Notes: generated from the sequence alone by a model not told the origin. A stretch of DNA of 36,922 nucleotides from an uncultured Muribaculaceae bacterium (GCA_910583775.1 CAJTYD010000018.1:1-36922), one strand, 5' to 3'; shown: positions 7,526-16,256, numbered from the stretch's first letter. Numbers and translations are program-made.

Positions 7526-8572
7526 TTATTCCACTGTGAATGCGAAGCGGATGTGACGGTCGTAACTCTCGCCGGCCTTCAGCAGCTGCGAGGGGAAGTT
7601 CGGCTTGTTGGGAGCGTCGGGAAATCCCTGCATCTCCACGGCCACGCCGTCGTAATCCTCGTATGAGCGGCCGGAACGGTTCTTCGGAGAGCCTGCGAGC
7701 CAGTTGCCGGTGTAGATCTGCACGCCGGGCTGGTCGGTGCCTACGATGAGCTTACGGCCGCTGCGGCTGTCGCGCAATTCGACGGCGTCGACAACTATGC
7801 CTCCGTCCTTCTCGCGGTCGATCGCCCAGCAGTGGTCATAGCCCTTGCCGATCTTCAGGGCCTTGAAATCAGCCTTGATGTCTTTGGCGATCTTCTTGAA
7901 CGAGCGGAAATCCATAGGAGTTCCCTCCACGGGAGCAAGCTCTCCGGTAGGAATCTGGGTTTCGTCGGTGGGAAGCCACTTCTCTGCCTTGATCTTCATC
8001 TCCTGTTCCAGACAGCTGCCGCAGTCGGCGCCGTTGAGATTCCAGTAGGCATGATTGGTCATGTTGATCACCGTATCCCTGTCGCTCTCGGCGTGGAAGT
8101 CGAGGGTGAGGACATTGTCATCGTTCCAATGGTAGGTGGCGGTCACGGTAAGGTTGCCGGGATAATGCTCCTCGCCGTCCTTGGCGTGATACGTGAACTT
8201 GACGCCGTCGGCGAGTTTCTCGGCCTCCCAGTTCTGGTTCTGGAAGCCCTCCGGACCGCCGTGAAGCGCGTTGGGACCGTTGTTTATGGCGAGCTGATAT
8301 GTCACGCCGTCCACCTCGAGATGACCCTTGCAGATGCGGTTGGCATAGCGGCCCGGACATTTGCCCAGACAGGGACCGTCGGCGATGTAGTCGGCAGGAT
8401 CGGCATACGACAAGGCCACATTCTCTATTTTGCCGTTCCTGTCGGGAACGCTGACGCTAACGATACCGGCGCCCAAAGTGGAGAGTTCCACGGAAGCACC
8501 CGTGGAATTCTCAACCTTGAAAACCGTGATTTCCCCCTTTGAAGAGGGATATTTCTTTTCAGAGATCTTCAT
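7526..8572 (-). CDS. galM: Aldose 1-epimerase (galactose mutarotase)
   Basis: A 348-residue enzyme interconverting beta- and alpha-D-galactose before phosphorylation by galactokinase. Family landmarks are NALHGGPEGF (first substrate His and Gly pair), NHAYWNLNG (catalytic His), GYDHCW (substrate Asp), IYTGNW and VEMQGFPDAPN with the catalytic Glu. No signal peptide is seen, so it should act in the cytoplasm. It begins 12 nt after the galactokinase stop and ends just before a shared terminator, making it the last gene of the operon. Confidence 0.95.
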   Translation of the reverse strand: MKISEKKYPSSKGEITVFKVENSTGASVELSTLGAGIVSVSVPDRNGKIENVALSYADPADYIADGPCLGKCPGRYANRICKGHLEVDGVTYQLAINNGPNALHGGPEGFQNQNWEAEKLADGVKFTYHAKDGEEHYPGNLTVTATYHWNDDNVLTLDFHAESDRDTVINMTNHAYWNLNGADCGSCLEQEMKIKAEKWLPTDETQIPTGELAPVEGTPMDFRSFKKIAKDIKADFKALKIGKGYDHCWAIDREKDGGIVVDAVELRDSRSGRKLIVGTDQPGVQIYTGNWLAGSPKNRSGRSYEDYDGVAVEMQGFPDAPNKPNFPSQLLKAGESYDRHIRFAFTVE

Positions 8573-8584
8573 AAGCTTTCAGAA

Positions 8585-9736
8585 TCACTCTGCCTCCTCG
8601 ATCTTGCGGGCGCCGTCGGAGATCACTACGTCGTAGATCTTGGGCTCGTGGCCGTATTTCTCGTTGAACTTGCGCACTGCCACCTCGATGAAATCGTCGT
8701 GGAGGTCGTTCTTCACCAGGTTGATGGTGCAGCCTCCGAAGCCGCCGCCCATGATTCTGGAGCCTGTGACGCCGAGGGTCTTGGCTACATCGTTGAGGAA
8801 GTCGAGCTCCTCGCAGCTCACCTCGTAATCTTTCGAGAGGCCTTCGTGAGTCTCATACATCTTCTTTCCTACGGTCTCATAGTCGCCGGCGTTGAGGGCA
8901 TCGCAGACATCGAGCACACGCTGTTTCTCCTCGATCACGAATTTAGCGCGGAAATAATCCTCGGCTGTGATCTCGCCCTTGATGGCGTTGAGGTTCTCCA
9001 TAGTCGCGTCGCGGAGTGTCTCCACACCAAGCATCTTGGCAACGCGCTCGCAGGATTCGCGGCGTTTGTTGTAGGGAGAATCCTTGAGCTCATGCTTAAC
9101 GCGTGAATCCACGAGAACGAGCTTATAGCCTTCGGGATTGAAGGGGAAATACTCATATTCCATCGAGCGGCAGTCGAGACGCATCAGGTTGCCTTTGCGA
9201 CCGAATACGGAAGCGAACTGGTCCATGATACCGCAGTTCACGCCGCAATAGTTGTGCTCTGTGCTCTGGCCGATCTTGGCGAGCTCGAACTTGTCGATGC
9301 TGTTGCTGTTGTAGAGATCATTGAGAGCGAAAGCGAAGCAGCTCTCGAGAGCGGCCGATGAAGAGAGGCCTGCGCCGAGAGGAACGTTGCCTGCGAAAAC
9401 AGCGTCGAAGCCCTTCACTGTGCCGCCGCGTTTCTGAATCTCGCGGCAGATTCCGAAGATATAGCGTGCCCAGCTCTGCGAGGGTGCGTCTTCCTCTTTG
9501 AGACCGAACTCGGCATATTCGTTGATGTCGATCGAATAAACCCTTACCTTGTCGAGACCGTTGGGCTTGATCTCAGCCATGATGACTTTGTCGATGGCGC
9601 CGGGGAATACGAATCCACCGTTGTAGTCGGTGTGCTCGCCGATAAGGTTGATACGTCCTGCGGATGCATAGAGCGTTCCGGGTTCTCCGAATCTTTCTTT
9701 GAAGATTTTCTGGATTTTAGCTTTCATGGATTCCAT
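8585..9736 (-). CDS. galK: Galactokinase
   Basis: A 383-residue GHMP kinase forming galactose 1-phosphate from alpha-D-galactose and ATP, the first committed Leloir step. Signatures in order: GRINLIGEHTDYNGG (residues 27-41, galactokinase signature), PLGAGLSSSAALE (ATP-binding loop, near 118-130), CGIMDQFASVFG (catalytic Asp region) and MGGGFGGCTINLV (GHMP C-terminal motif). Two in-frame ATGs exist (9736 and 9727); either gives a normal N terminus. It lies 57 nt downstream of the GH2 beta-galactosidase and 12 nt upstream of galM. galT and galE are absent from the window. Confidence 0.97.
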   Translation of the reverse strand: MESMKAKIQKIFKERFGEPGTLYASAGRINLIGEHTDYNGGFVFPGAIDKVIMAEIKPNGLDKVRVYSIDINEYAEFGLKEEDAPSQSWARYIFGICREIQKRGGTVKGFDAVFAGNVPLGAGLSSSAALESCFAFALNDLYNSNSIDKFELAKIGQSTEHNYCGVNCGIMDQFASVFGRKGNLMRLDCRSMEYEYFPFNPEGYKLVLVDSRVKHELKDSPYNKRRESCERVAKMLGVETLRDATMENLNAIKGEITAEDYFRAKFVIEEKQRVLDVCDALNAGDYETVGKKMYETHEGLSKDYEVSCEELDFLNDVAKTLGVTGSRIMGGGFGGCTINLVKNDLHDDFIEVAVRKFNEKYGHEPKIYDVVISDGARKIEEAE

Positions 9737-9793
9737 GTGCGTTTGAATTTTAATAGGTTATTGTTATTGTTGGTTAATGTTGGATTTCTGAAC

Positions 9794-12199
9794 TTATTTC
9801 TCCACCTTTATCCTGACCACGGCGGGTTTCACGCCTTTCGCCTTGGCCTCGAGGATAACCTCGCCGGGCTGGTCGGAGGCCTGGACGATAGCCGTTGCTG
9901 CTCCGCTGAAGAGATCGGTGACGGGGAGGTGGAAAAGCCTCAGGCTCGTGGGATCGCCGTTTCCGGCTGCGCGGAATTTGCCGGCGCCTTTCACTGTGAA
10001 CGATACCTCACGCTCGTCGGTAGGCACGATGTTGCCGTCTTTGTCGGCGACCTGCACGCGGACGTAAGCCAGATCCTCGCCGTCGGCTTTGATGGCCTGG
10101 CGCGCGGGAGTGAGCACAAGATGATGGGGCTTGCCTGCGGTGCGCACGGTCTTCTCTCCGGCCACGCTGCCGTCGGCGTTATATGCCACTACCTTCAACT
10201 CTCCCGGCTCGTATACGGTCTCGTTCCACATCAGACGGTATCGGTTCATCCTCGACGAGTCGTTTTTCTCGCGCATCCCCTGGCTCTTGCCGTTGATGAA
10301 GAGCTCGGCCTTCGGAGAGTCGGTGTAGACGAACACGGGTGTCACCTGGCCTTCGCGTCCGGCCCAGTTCCAGTGGGGAAGGATGTGGAGGGTATGGTCG
10401 TTCTTGTTCCATTTCGAGCGGTAGAGGTAGTAGCGGTCTTTCGGAATCGAGGCAAGGTCGACGATGCCGAAATAGCTGCTGTGAGATGGCCAGGCGTCCG
10501 TGTCGTAGGGGGAGGGCTCGCCGAGATAGTCGAACCCGGTCCAGACAAACTGTCCCATATTGTAGGGAAGGTCGTCGTCGGCGGCAAAGTCATCGTCCGG
10601 GATATTGCTCCAGGAACAGTATTCCGTGTCATAGCTGTTGCTCTGGTTGCCGGGGTGTTTCTTGTCGAAACCCTTTTCGGGCGGGAAGAAGTATTTTCCG
10701 CGTGAGGAGACGGTGGAGGCGTTCTCGGTTCCGAGAATGAGGTTCTGGGGAAGCTTGCCGATGGCCTCGGGATAGCGGTTCACCTTGTAGTTGAAGCCCG
10801 GAACGTCGAGGGCGGCGGCGAAGCCATTGTTGGTCACGGCGTCAAACTGGTCCATTCCGCAGGTCACGGGACGTGTCGGATCCTCGCGGTGAACGATGTC
10901 CTGAAGGAACGTGAGCTCCTTGAGGCCGTCCTCGCCCCACTGGCTCGGCACCTCGTTGCCGATCGACCACATAACTACCGACGGATTGTTGCGGTAGTTG
11001 CGCACCATGTTCACTACATCCTTCTCGGCCCAGTCGTTGAAGAGAGTGCCGTAACCGTTCTTGCTCTTTGGGCGGAATCCCCAGTCGTCGAACGGCTCGA
11101 CCATGAGCATGAGGCCGAGTTCATCACAGAGCTCCACGAGTTCGGGAGCCGGCATATTGTGGGAGGTGCGCACTGCATCGGCTCCCATCTCCTTCATCAT
11201 CTCGAGCTGATTGCGGATGGCCGCTTTGTTGACGGCGGCGCCGAGCGGGCCGAGGTCATGGTGGAGGCATACTCCCTTGAACTGGCGCTTCTCGCCGTTG
11301 AGGAAGAATCCCTCGCCGTCGCGCACCTCTACGGAACGGACGCCGAAACGGGTGGTGTAGCGGTCGAAGACCTTGCCGTCGTGAGAGACGGTGGTCTCGG
11401 CGGTGTAGAGCGCCGGATTCTCCGGCGACCACAGCTGCGGATTCTTTATGATAAAATTCTGGTTCAGGTTTACGCCGGGATATATCTTGTAGAAATGCTT
11501 GTCGGTTGCTACCTCCTTGCCGGCGGCGTCGCGGATCACGGTGGTGAGGTCGACGTATTCACCCTTCTTCAGGCCGGCGAGCTCCGTGGTGAGATGTACG
11601 GTGGCATATTCTTTCGAAACGTAGGGGGTGGTGATGTAGGTTCCCCAGACAGGGATATGCACCTTGTCGCGGTCGATGAGATGGACGTTGCGGTAGAGGC
11701 CCGCGCCGGGATACCAGCGCGATGACATCGGCTTGTTCTCGAGGCTGACCTCGACGGTGTTCACGCCGGGACGGACCACGCCGTCAAGGTCGACGGCGAA
11801 GCTGTTGTAGCCATAAGGCCAGTAGGCTGCTTTCTTTCCGTTCACGTAGACATTGGCATGGCTCATTGCTCCGTCGAAAAGAAGCGCAAGGGAGCGGTCG
11901 GTGGTATCCTTTACTTCAAAAGTTGTCTTATAGAAACCTTTGCCAACGTAGGGAAGACCGCCGGTGCGTCCTGTCTTCCAGGTGGCTTCCTTCTCGCCGT
12001 TCTGCTCTACAACAACTTTCTGAAGGTCGTAGCTGCGGTCGAAGGGGCCGTAGATGGCCCAGTCGTGGGGAACGGTTACAGATTTCCATTTGGTGGAGTC
12101 CTGCGAGAACTCCCAGTGTTTCAATTCTTGGGAACTCCTCTGGGCCGAGGCAGAGACGGCAAGCGCAAGCAGAGGCAATATAAGCAGTTTATTATTCAT
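9794..12199 (-). CDS. Exported glycoside hydrolase family 2 beta-galactosidase
   Basis: An 801-residue GH2 enzyme with a signal peptide (first 19-20 residues, ending SASAQ). It has the N-terminal sugar-binding jelly roll (about 30-175; RWYPGAGLYRNVHL is a GH2 landmark), an Ig-like sandwich (about 180-290) and a TIM barrel with acid/base E416 in SIGNE and nucleophile E492 in ILGTE. C-terminal Ig-like domains of the DUF4982 type follow (about 630-800). The signal peptide places it in the periplasm or on the outer membrane. Because galK and galM follow in the same transcript, a beta-galactosidase role is favoured over beta-mannosidase or glucuronidase; the exact natural glycan is unknown. No SusC/SusD pair accompanies it. 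Confidence 0.92.
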   Translation of the reverse strand: MNNKLLILPLLALAVSASAQRSSQELKHWEFSQDSTKWKSVTVPHDWAIYGPFDRSYDLQKVVVEQNGEKEATWKTGRTGGLPYVGKGFYKTTFEVKDTTDRSLALLFDGAMSHANVYVNGKKAAYWPYGYNSFAVDLDGVVRPGVNTVEVSLENKPMSSRWYPGAGLYRNVHLIDRDKVHIPVWGTYITTPYVSKEYATVHLTTELAGLKKGEYVDLTTVIRDAAGKEVATDKHFYKIYPGVNLNQNFIIKNPQLWSPENPALYTAETTVSHDGKVFDRYTTRFGVRSVEVRDGEGFFLNGEKRQFKGVCLHHDLGPLGAAVNKAAIRNQLEMMKEMGADAVRTSHNMPAPELVELCDELGLMLMVEPFDDWGFRPKSKNGYGTLFNDWAEKDVVNMVRNYRNNPSVVMWSIGNEVPSQWGEDGLKELTFLQDIVHREDPTRPVTCGMDQFDAVTNNGFAAALDVPGFNYKVNRYPEAIGKLPQNLILGTENASTVSSRGKYFFPPEKGFDKKHPGNQSNSYDTEYCSWSNIPDDDFAADDDLPYNMGQFVWTGFDYLGEPSPYDTDAWPSHSSYFGIVDLASIPKDRYYLYRSKWNKNDHTLHILPHWNWAGREGQVTPVFVYTDSPKAELFINGKSQGMREKNDSSRMNRYRLMWNETVYEPGELKVVAYNADGSVAGEKTVRTAGKPHHLVLTPARQAIKADGEDLAYVRVQVADKDGNIVPTDEREVSFTVKGAGKFRAAGNGDPTSLRLFHLPVTDLFSGAATAIVQASDQPGEVILEAKAKGVKPAVVRIKVEK

Positions 12200-12267
12200 T
12201 TAAAGTATTTAAGTGTTCTGTTTGGTGTTCTGTCAGCGTGGTTAACGCAGGACGGGGTTATACCTTA

Positions 12268-12298
12268 CAAAAGTAACAAATCTCGCCCTAAATACAAA
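12268..12298 (-). promoter_or_regulatory. Promoter of the GH2-galK-galM operon
   Basis: On the minus strand TTTG (12295-12298), a 19-nt spacer and TACTTTTG (12268-12275) match the Bacteroidetes consensus at ideal spacing. The start site should be near 12261, leaving a leader of about 60 nt before the GH2 ATG at 12199. Confidence 0.8.
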
Positions 12299-12360
12299 AT
12301 TAAAATTCTTTAAATGGCCCGGTACAAATGTTTAAATTCGGTAAAAGGGGGCGATGGAAT

Positions 12361-12402
12361 AAAAAAGATGCCGGACAGCAGGAAATTTCCCGGTCCGGCA
12401 TC
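12361..12402 (-). terminator. Terminator of the dipeptidyl peptidase gene
   Basis: A 10-bp perfect stem GATGCCGGAC/GTCCGGCATC (12367-12376 with 12393-12402) is followed on the minus strand by six T (12361-12366). It lies 40 nt past the peptidase stop and just upstream of the galactose operon promoter. Confidence 0.9.
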
Positions 12403-12441
12403 CGTCATATATGTGTAAATCTACGAATGAATGCTAAATTG

Positions 12442-14748
12442 TTATCTTCCACCAGCGGGGAGATGGTCGAGCCAGTATTTGGCCATCGACTTGCGGAGGT
12501 GGAGCGTGGTGCCCTCGCCCTCGTAGATTCCGTGGCTGCGGTTGGGGTAGCTGAGCTGGCTGAACAGTTTGCCTCTCTTCACGAGTTCGTTCACGAGCAT
12601 CTCGGTGTTCTGATAGTGGACGTTGTCGTCGCCGGTGCCGTGAATCAGAAGCAAATCTCCCTTCAGGCCGTCGGCGTAGCTGATAGGCGAACCTTTCTTA
12701 TAGCCTTCGGGGTTGTTCTGGGGAGTGTTCATGTAGCGCTCCTGATAGATAGTGTCGTAGGTGCGCTGGTCGGCAACGAATGCGATGGCTATACCGGTGC
12801 TGAACACCTCGGGATAGCGGAACATGCAGTTGAGGGTCTGGCTGCCGCCGCCGCTCCATCCTGTGATGCCGATTCTCTCCTTATCGATGAAGGGGAACTG
12901 CTCGGCCATGCTGAGGATTCCGCGGGCCTGGTCCTGGGATGCGAATGTCCCGACCTCGCCGTAGATGCACTTGCGCCATTCGCGGCCGCGCGGGCAGGCC
13001 GCGCCGCGGTTGTCGATGCTGACCACGATATAGCCGAGGTTGGCCATATACTGGTTCCAGAGATCGCCGCCGCCCCATACATCCTGCACGGTGGAGCTTG
13101 CCGGCTCGCCGTAGACCTCGACGATGACCGGATATTTTTTCGACGGATCGAAATTTTTCGGCTTTATCATCCAGGCGTCGAGCGTGAGGTCGCCTGATTT
13201 GACCTTGACGAATTCCTTGGGATTGAGGCCGAGAGCCTTATACTGGGCTGCTGCCTCGGCGTTGTCCTCGATCATGCGGACGCTCTTGTTGGCGGGGAAG
13301 GAGACCATGTCGATCTTCGAGGGTGTGGCCGCGTTGCTGAAAGTGTGGACGGCCCATTTGCCGGTGGGCGACATATTGTAGCGGTGCTGCCCCTGCTGGT
13401 CGGCGGGACTCAGACGCTTTGCCTCGCCGTTGCCGAAAAGCTGCGCGCTGTAGAGATAGCGCTGGGTGAAGTTGTCGGGGGAAGCGATGAAATAGACGGT
13501 GCCTTTCTTCAGGTCGACGCCTACGGGCGAGATATAGTCGTATTCGCCTTTGGTCACGGGTTCGATCACCTTGCCGTCGCGGCTCACGCGATAGAGGTGA
13601 CGCCAGCCGTCACGCTCGCTCTCCCAGGTGAACCATTTGTTGCCGTCGAGCCAGAGCACGTTGTCGTTGGTGTTGACCCAGGCTGCGTCCTGGTCGGTGA
13701 AGATATGGCGGGGCTTGCTGCCGTCGGTCCTGGCGATCCAGACTTTGTTAGTGTTCTGCGGACGGTTCATCTGCTGGATGAACAGCTCGTCACTGGCGGG
13801 GATGAACTCCATGCGGGGAATGTAGTTTTCCCTCTGGTCGCCGGGAAGGTCGATGTAAACGGGTTCTCCGCCGTTGATGGATACATAACCCACCTTGACG
13901 GCGGAGTTAAGCGTGCCTGCCTTGGGGTAGGGGAAATGTATGATCTTTGGATAGATTGAATCGGTGGTGTTGATCATGTCGAAAAATCCGGTGCCGTCGG
14001 TGTCGCTGTGCCAGAATGCGATTTTCGTGCCGTCGGGGCTCCAGCGGAAGCCATCGCGGCAGGCGAATTCCTCTTCGTAGACCCAGTCGAAAGTTCCGTT
14101 CACTATCTTGTCGTTACCGTCGGTGGTGAGCTGGCGACGCTCGCCCGTAGCCGCATCCTCGACATATAGGTTATTTTTGGAGACGTAGGCCACTTTCGAG
14201 CCGTCGGGAGAGAATTTGGCGAACATCAGCGATGATTCGGGCAGTCCGACGCCGAGCTGGCGGAGCATTCCTGTCTTGAGGTCAAGCACCCAGTAGTCGC
14301 CGCGGGTGTCGTAGCGCCATACACGGCGTGTGTTGTTGTAGACGAGCAGTTTGCTGTTGTCGTCGCTCCAGCTCACGCTGCGGATGGGAATATGTTTGCC
14401 TGTCTTTTTATCGATGAACATAGAGGAGGGGACGATTACCTCGCGCTTGTTGTCTTTAGCGCGGTAGGCGACGATGTCGAAGCCTTTCTTGTCGGAGGCA
14501 GGCTCGATGCGGGAATAGCGCTCGCCGTCCTTGAGCCAGTTGGTGGCCCCGATTCCGCGGGTATGGATCAGACGCCCGTTGACAACATCGTCGAGATGCA
14601 GACCGCTTCCGGTTCCCTTTGCATTGCTTTTGGCAAACGGGTCGCTGTCGGTCTCGGTGCGGTTTTCCCATGGCATTATCTGCGCCGAGGCCATCCCTCC
14701 GCAGAGCAGACAGCCGGCTGCCAGTAAGATGATTTTTTTCAATTTCAT
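12442..14748 (-). CDS. Dipeptidyl peptidase IV (S9B prolyl oligopeptidase family)
   Basis: A 768-residue exported serine peptidase that removes X-Pro or X-Ala dipeptides from peptide N termini. A signal peptide (first 22 residues, ending GGMASAQ) precedes a beta-propeller with WSPDG-type blades, then an alpha/beta hydrolase domain (about 510-768). DWVYEEEF carries the double glutamate that binds the substrate N terminus in true DPP4 enzymes. The catalytic triad is visible: S632 in GWSGGG, Asp in HGTGDDNVHY and His in NRSHGIYEG. The nucleophile elbow reads GWSGG where the usual form is GWSYGG, a mild variation. It is a single-gene unit with its own terminator. In gut and oral Bacteroidales such enzymes complete the breakdown of peptides in the periplasm. 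Confidence 0.94.
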   Translation of the reverse strand: MKLKKIILLAAGCLLCGGMASAQIMPWENRTETDSDPFAKSNAKGTGSGLHLDDVVNGRLIHTRGIGATNWLKDGERYSRIEPASDKKGFDIVAYRAKDNKREVIVPSSMFIDKKTGKHIPIRSVSWSDDNSKLLVYNNTRRVWRYDTRGDYWVLDLKTGMLRQLGVGLPESSLMFAKFSPDGSKVAYVSKNNLYVEDAATGERRQLTTDGNDKIVNGTFDWVYEEEFACRDGFRWSPDGTKIAFWHSDTDGTGFFDMINTTDSIYPKIIHFPYPKAGTLNSAVKVGYVSINGGEPVYIDLPGDQRENYIPRMEFIPASDELFIQQMNRPQNTNKVWIARTDGSKPRHIFTDQDAAWVNTNDNVLWLDGNKWFTWESERDGWRHLYRVSRDGKVIEPVTKGEYDYISPVGVDLKKGTVYFIASPDNFTQRYLYSAQLFGNGEAKRLSPADQQGQHRYNMSPTGKWAVHTFSNAATPSKIDMVSFPANKSVRMIEDNAEAAAQYKALGLNPKEFVKVKSGDLTLDAWMIKPKNFDPSKKYPVIVEVYGEPASSTVQDVWGGGDLWNQYMANLGYIVVSIDNRGAACPRGREWRKCIYGEVGTFASQDQARGILSMAEQFPFIDKERIGITGWSGGGSQTLNCMFRYPEVFSTGIAIAFVADQRTYDTIYQERYMNTPQNNPEGYKKGSPISYADGLKGDLLLIHGTGDDNVHYQNTEMLVNELVKRGKLFSQLSYPNRSHGIYEGEGTTLHLRKSMAKYWLDHLPAGGR

Positions 14749-14785
14749 TTCAGTTATCGGTTAGTTTTACGAGAATTCGGTCACT

Positions 14786-14804
14786 GCCCGCGCATCGTGC
14801 GGGC
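14786..14804. promoter_or_regulatory. GC-rich hairpin in the peptidase leader
   Basis: GCCCGC (14786-14791) pairs with GCGGGC (14799-14804), extendable by two more pairs (one G-U) to a 3-nt loop. It lies about 40 nt upstream of the dipeptidyl peptidase ATG, so it is probably in the mRNA leader. No U tract follows on the minus strand, so it is not a terminator there. Confidence 0.4.
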
Positions 14805-14813
14805 TTTCTACTG

Positions 14814-14837
14814 CAAAAATATTCAAATTTTTTGAAT
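14814..14837 (-). promoter_or_regulatory. Possible promoter with palindrome for the dipeptidyl peptidase gene
   Basis: TATTTTTG on the minus strand (14814-14821) fits TAnnTTTG, but no TTTG stands at the -33 distance. Overlapping its upstream edge is the inverted repeat ATTCAAA-TTT-TTTGAAT (14821-14837), which covers the spacer and could be an operator. The weak -33 would suit an activator-dependent promoter. Confidence 0.4.
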
Positions 14838-14915
14838 CGATGCTTTATTGGCGAAAATATTTTGTCAATATTGCGGCATTTCATGGCGCAAGAAGGCGGA
14901 AATGGCTTCGAGCGT

Positions 14916-14944
14916 GAACAAAAATGTGGCAAATGGGAACAAAA
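14916..14944. promoter_or_regulatory. Two GAACAAAA direct repeats 21 bp apart
   Basis: GAACAAAA occurs at 14916-14923 and again at 14937-14944, exactly 21 bp (two helical turns) apart, ending 11 bp before the -33 element of the exopolysaccharide promoter. The position and phasing fit an activator binding site on one face of the helix. Function is inferred. Confidence 0.4.
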
Positions 14945-14955
14945 CCGTTCAAATT

Positions 14956-14987
14956 TTTGTGTTGACGGCAAAATTTGTTAATTTTGC
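14956..14987 (+). promoter_or_regulatory. Promoter of the exopolysaccharide operon, overlapped by a palindrome
   Basis: TTTG (14956-14959), a 19-nt spacer and TAATTTTG (14979-14986) form a full consensus promoter. GCAAAATT-TGTT-AATTTTGC (14968-14987) is a perfect 8-bp inverted repeat covering the -7 element, a natural place for a repressor. The start near 14993 leaves a leader of about 130 nt before the wecA-like gene. The rest of the 372-nt gap (14749-15120) holds the elements listed separately and a short leader ORF. Confidence 0.8.
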
Positions 14988-15091
14988 AAATGATGAATCT
15001 CTCAGTCCGTATGAATGGTGACCGCACCATATTTCATGGGCTGGCATCTGACGGATTCATTCATTCAGAGGCAGTCTAAAAACTTTTACTT

Positions 15092-15124
15092 ATGTTGAAA
15101 CCCAACACTGACTTTGCGCTATGA
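15092..15124 (+). CDS. Possible 10-codon leader ORF coupled to the WecA-like gene
   Basis: ATG at 15092 opens a 10-codon frame (MLKPNTDFAL) whose stop TGA overlaps the ATG at 15121 as ATGA, the same 4-nt overlap used between coupled genes elsewhere in this window. It lies in the long leader behind the operon promoter. It may be a translated leader that couples initiation, or chance. No ribosome binding site is evident for either start. Confidence 0.3.
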   Translation: MLKPNTDFAL

Positions 15125-16248
15125 CTTATTGGATTCAGAACTACGTGCTTGCTCTGGCGATCTCGATATTCCTCGCCGGATTGATAATTCCCAAGATATT
15201 ATTGATAGCATTCCGACGCAACCTCTTCGACACGGTCGACGAGCGAAAGATCCACCGCGGGGTTGTTCCGCGTCTTGGCGGAATAGCGTTTCTTCCGGCG
15301 TTCGCTTTCTCCTTCTGTCTTGTAGTCGGCTATAACCTGCGGTATGGCAACGGAGTGATGTATTCCGCGCTCGGAGAGTCGGCCATACCTATCTTCTTCA
15401 TGGTCTGCGCGATGATGCTCATCTACCTTGTCGGCCTTGCCGACGACCTTATCGGGGTGCGTTACCGCGCCAAATTCGTGCTTCAGATTATCGCCGGATG
15501 CCTTATCGTGGCTTCCGGAAACTATATCAATGACCTTTACGGATTCCTCTGGATCGGAGAATGGCCATCGTGGGTTGGATGGATCATCACGGTGGTGGTC
15601 GTGATTTTCGTGGTCAACGCAATCAACCTTATCGACGGAATCGACGGGCTGGCCTCCGGTCTGAGTGCCGTGGCCCTGATATGGTATTCATATGTTTTCT
15701 TTGTCTCGCAGCAATACGTCTGTCTGCTTATCTCCGGCGCCACACTCGGTACGCTGGTTCCTTTCTTCTACTATAATGTGTTCGGAAGCGCCGAATCGCA
15801 CACCAAGATCTTTATGGGCGACACCGGGTCGCTGACAATAGGTCTTATGCTTGTCTTCCTGACTCTGGCGATATTCAATATCCCGCTTACAAACAATCCT
15901 CAGAACTACAATCTGTTCATTCTCGCAGTGGCCCCTCTTATCCTGCCGTGTTTCGACGTGATGAGGGTTTTCTTCCACCGTGTAAAAAAAGGCCGGAATC
16001 CTTTCCTTCCCGATAAAAGCCATATTCATCATAAACTTCTCGCCCTCGGCTTCCCGCAGTGGCAGGCCCTGATTCTGATCGTGCTCACCGATATGATATT
16101 CGTGCTTGTTAACGTCGCCCTTTCCAACATGATTCAGCCAACCTGGCTGATTCTCGGCGACATTCTGCTCTGGATAGCGTTGAATCTCCTGATCACCAGG
16201 ATGATCAGACTGCGTGAATGCCGCCTCGGCAAGAAGTTATACGACTGA
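15121..16248 (+). CDS. Undecaprenyl-phosphate sugar-1-phosphate transferase (WecA/TagO, MraY family)
   Basis: A 375-residue membrane enzyme that starts the repeat unit by moving a sugar phosphate (usually GlcNAc-1-P) from a UDP-sugar onto undecaprenyl phosphate at the cytoplasmic face. About eleven helices are seen. All the family motifs are present: RKIHRGVVPRLGG (about 41-53), GLADDLIG (catalytic Asp pair), NAINLIDGIDGLASG, FMGDTGS and the C-terminal PDKSHIHHKLL (HxHH motif that favours GlcNAc-type substrates). It is the first gene of the exopolysaccharide operon behind a consensus promoter; the Wza-like gene starts 8 nt after its stop. No UpxY/UpxZ-type genes are found, unlike B. fragilis capsule operons. 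Confidence 0.93.
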   Translation: MTYWIQNYVLALAISIFLAGLIIPKILLIAFRRNLFDTVDERKIHRGVVPRLGGIAFLPAFAFSFCLVVGYNLRYGNGVMYSALGESAIPIFFMVCAMMLIYLVGLADDLIGVRYRAKFVLQIIAGCLIVASGNYINDLYGFLWIGEWPSWVGWIITVVVVIFVVNAINLIDGIDGLASGLSAVALIWYSYVFFVSQQYVCLLISGATLGTLVPFFYYNVFGSAESHTKIFMGDTGSLTIGLMLVFLTLAIFNIPLTNNPQNYNLFILAVAPLILPCFDVMRVFFHRVKKGRNPFLPDKSHIHHKLLALGFPQWQALILIVLTDMIFVLVNVALSNMIQPTWLILGDILLWIALNLLITRMIRLRECRLGKKLYD

Positions 16249-16256
16249 TTTTACCT

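Noticed and set aside
9632..11725. Long plus-strand ORFs opposite the GH2 and galactokinase genes
   Set aside because: They are antisense frames of well-supported genes in GC-rich DNA and contain no recognisable domain.
12328..13959. Plus-strand ORFs opposite the dipeptidyl peptidase gene
   Set aside because: Antisense to an enzyme with an intact catalytic triad; composition is the mirror of the real coding frame.
14749..15120. Invertible capsule promoter or UpxY-type control as in B. fragilis
   Set aside because: No pair of long inverted repeats around the promoter and no UpxY/UpxZ gene was found; only a short palindrome over the -7 element.
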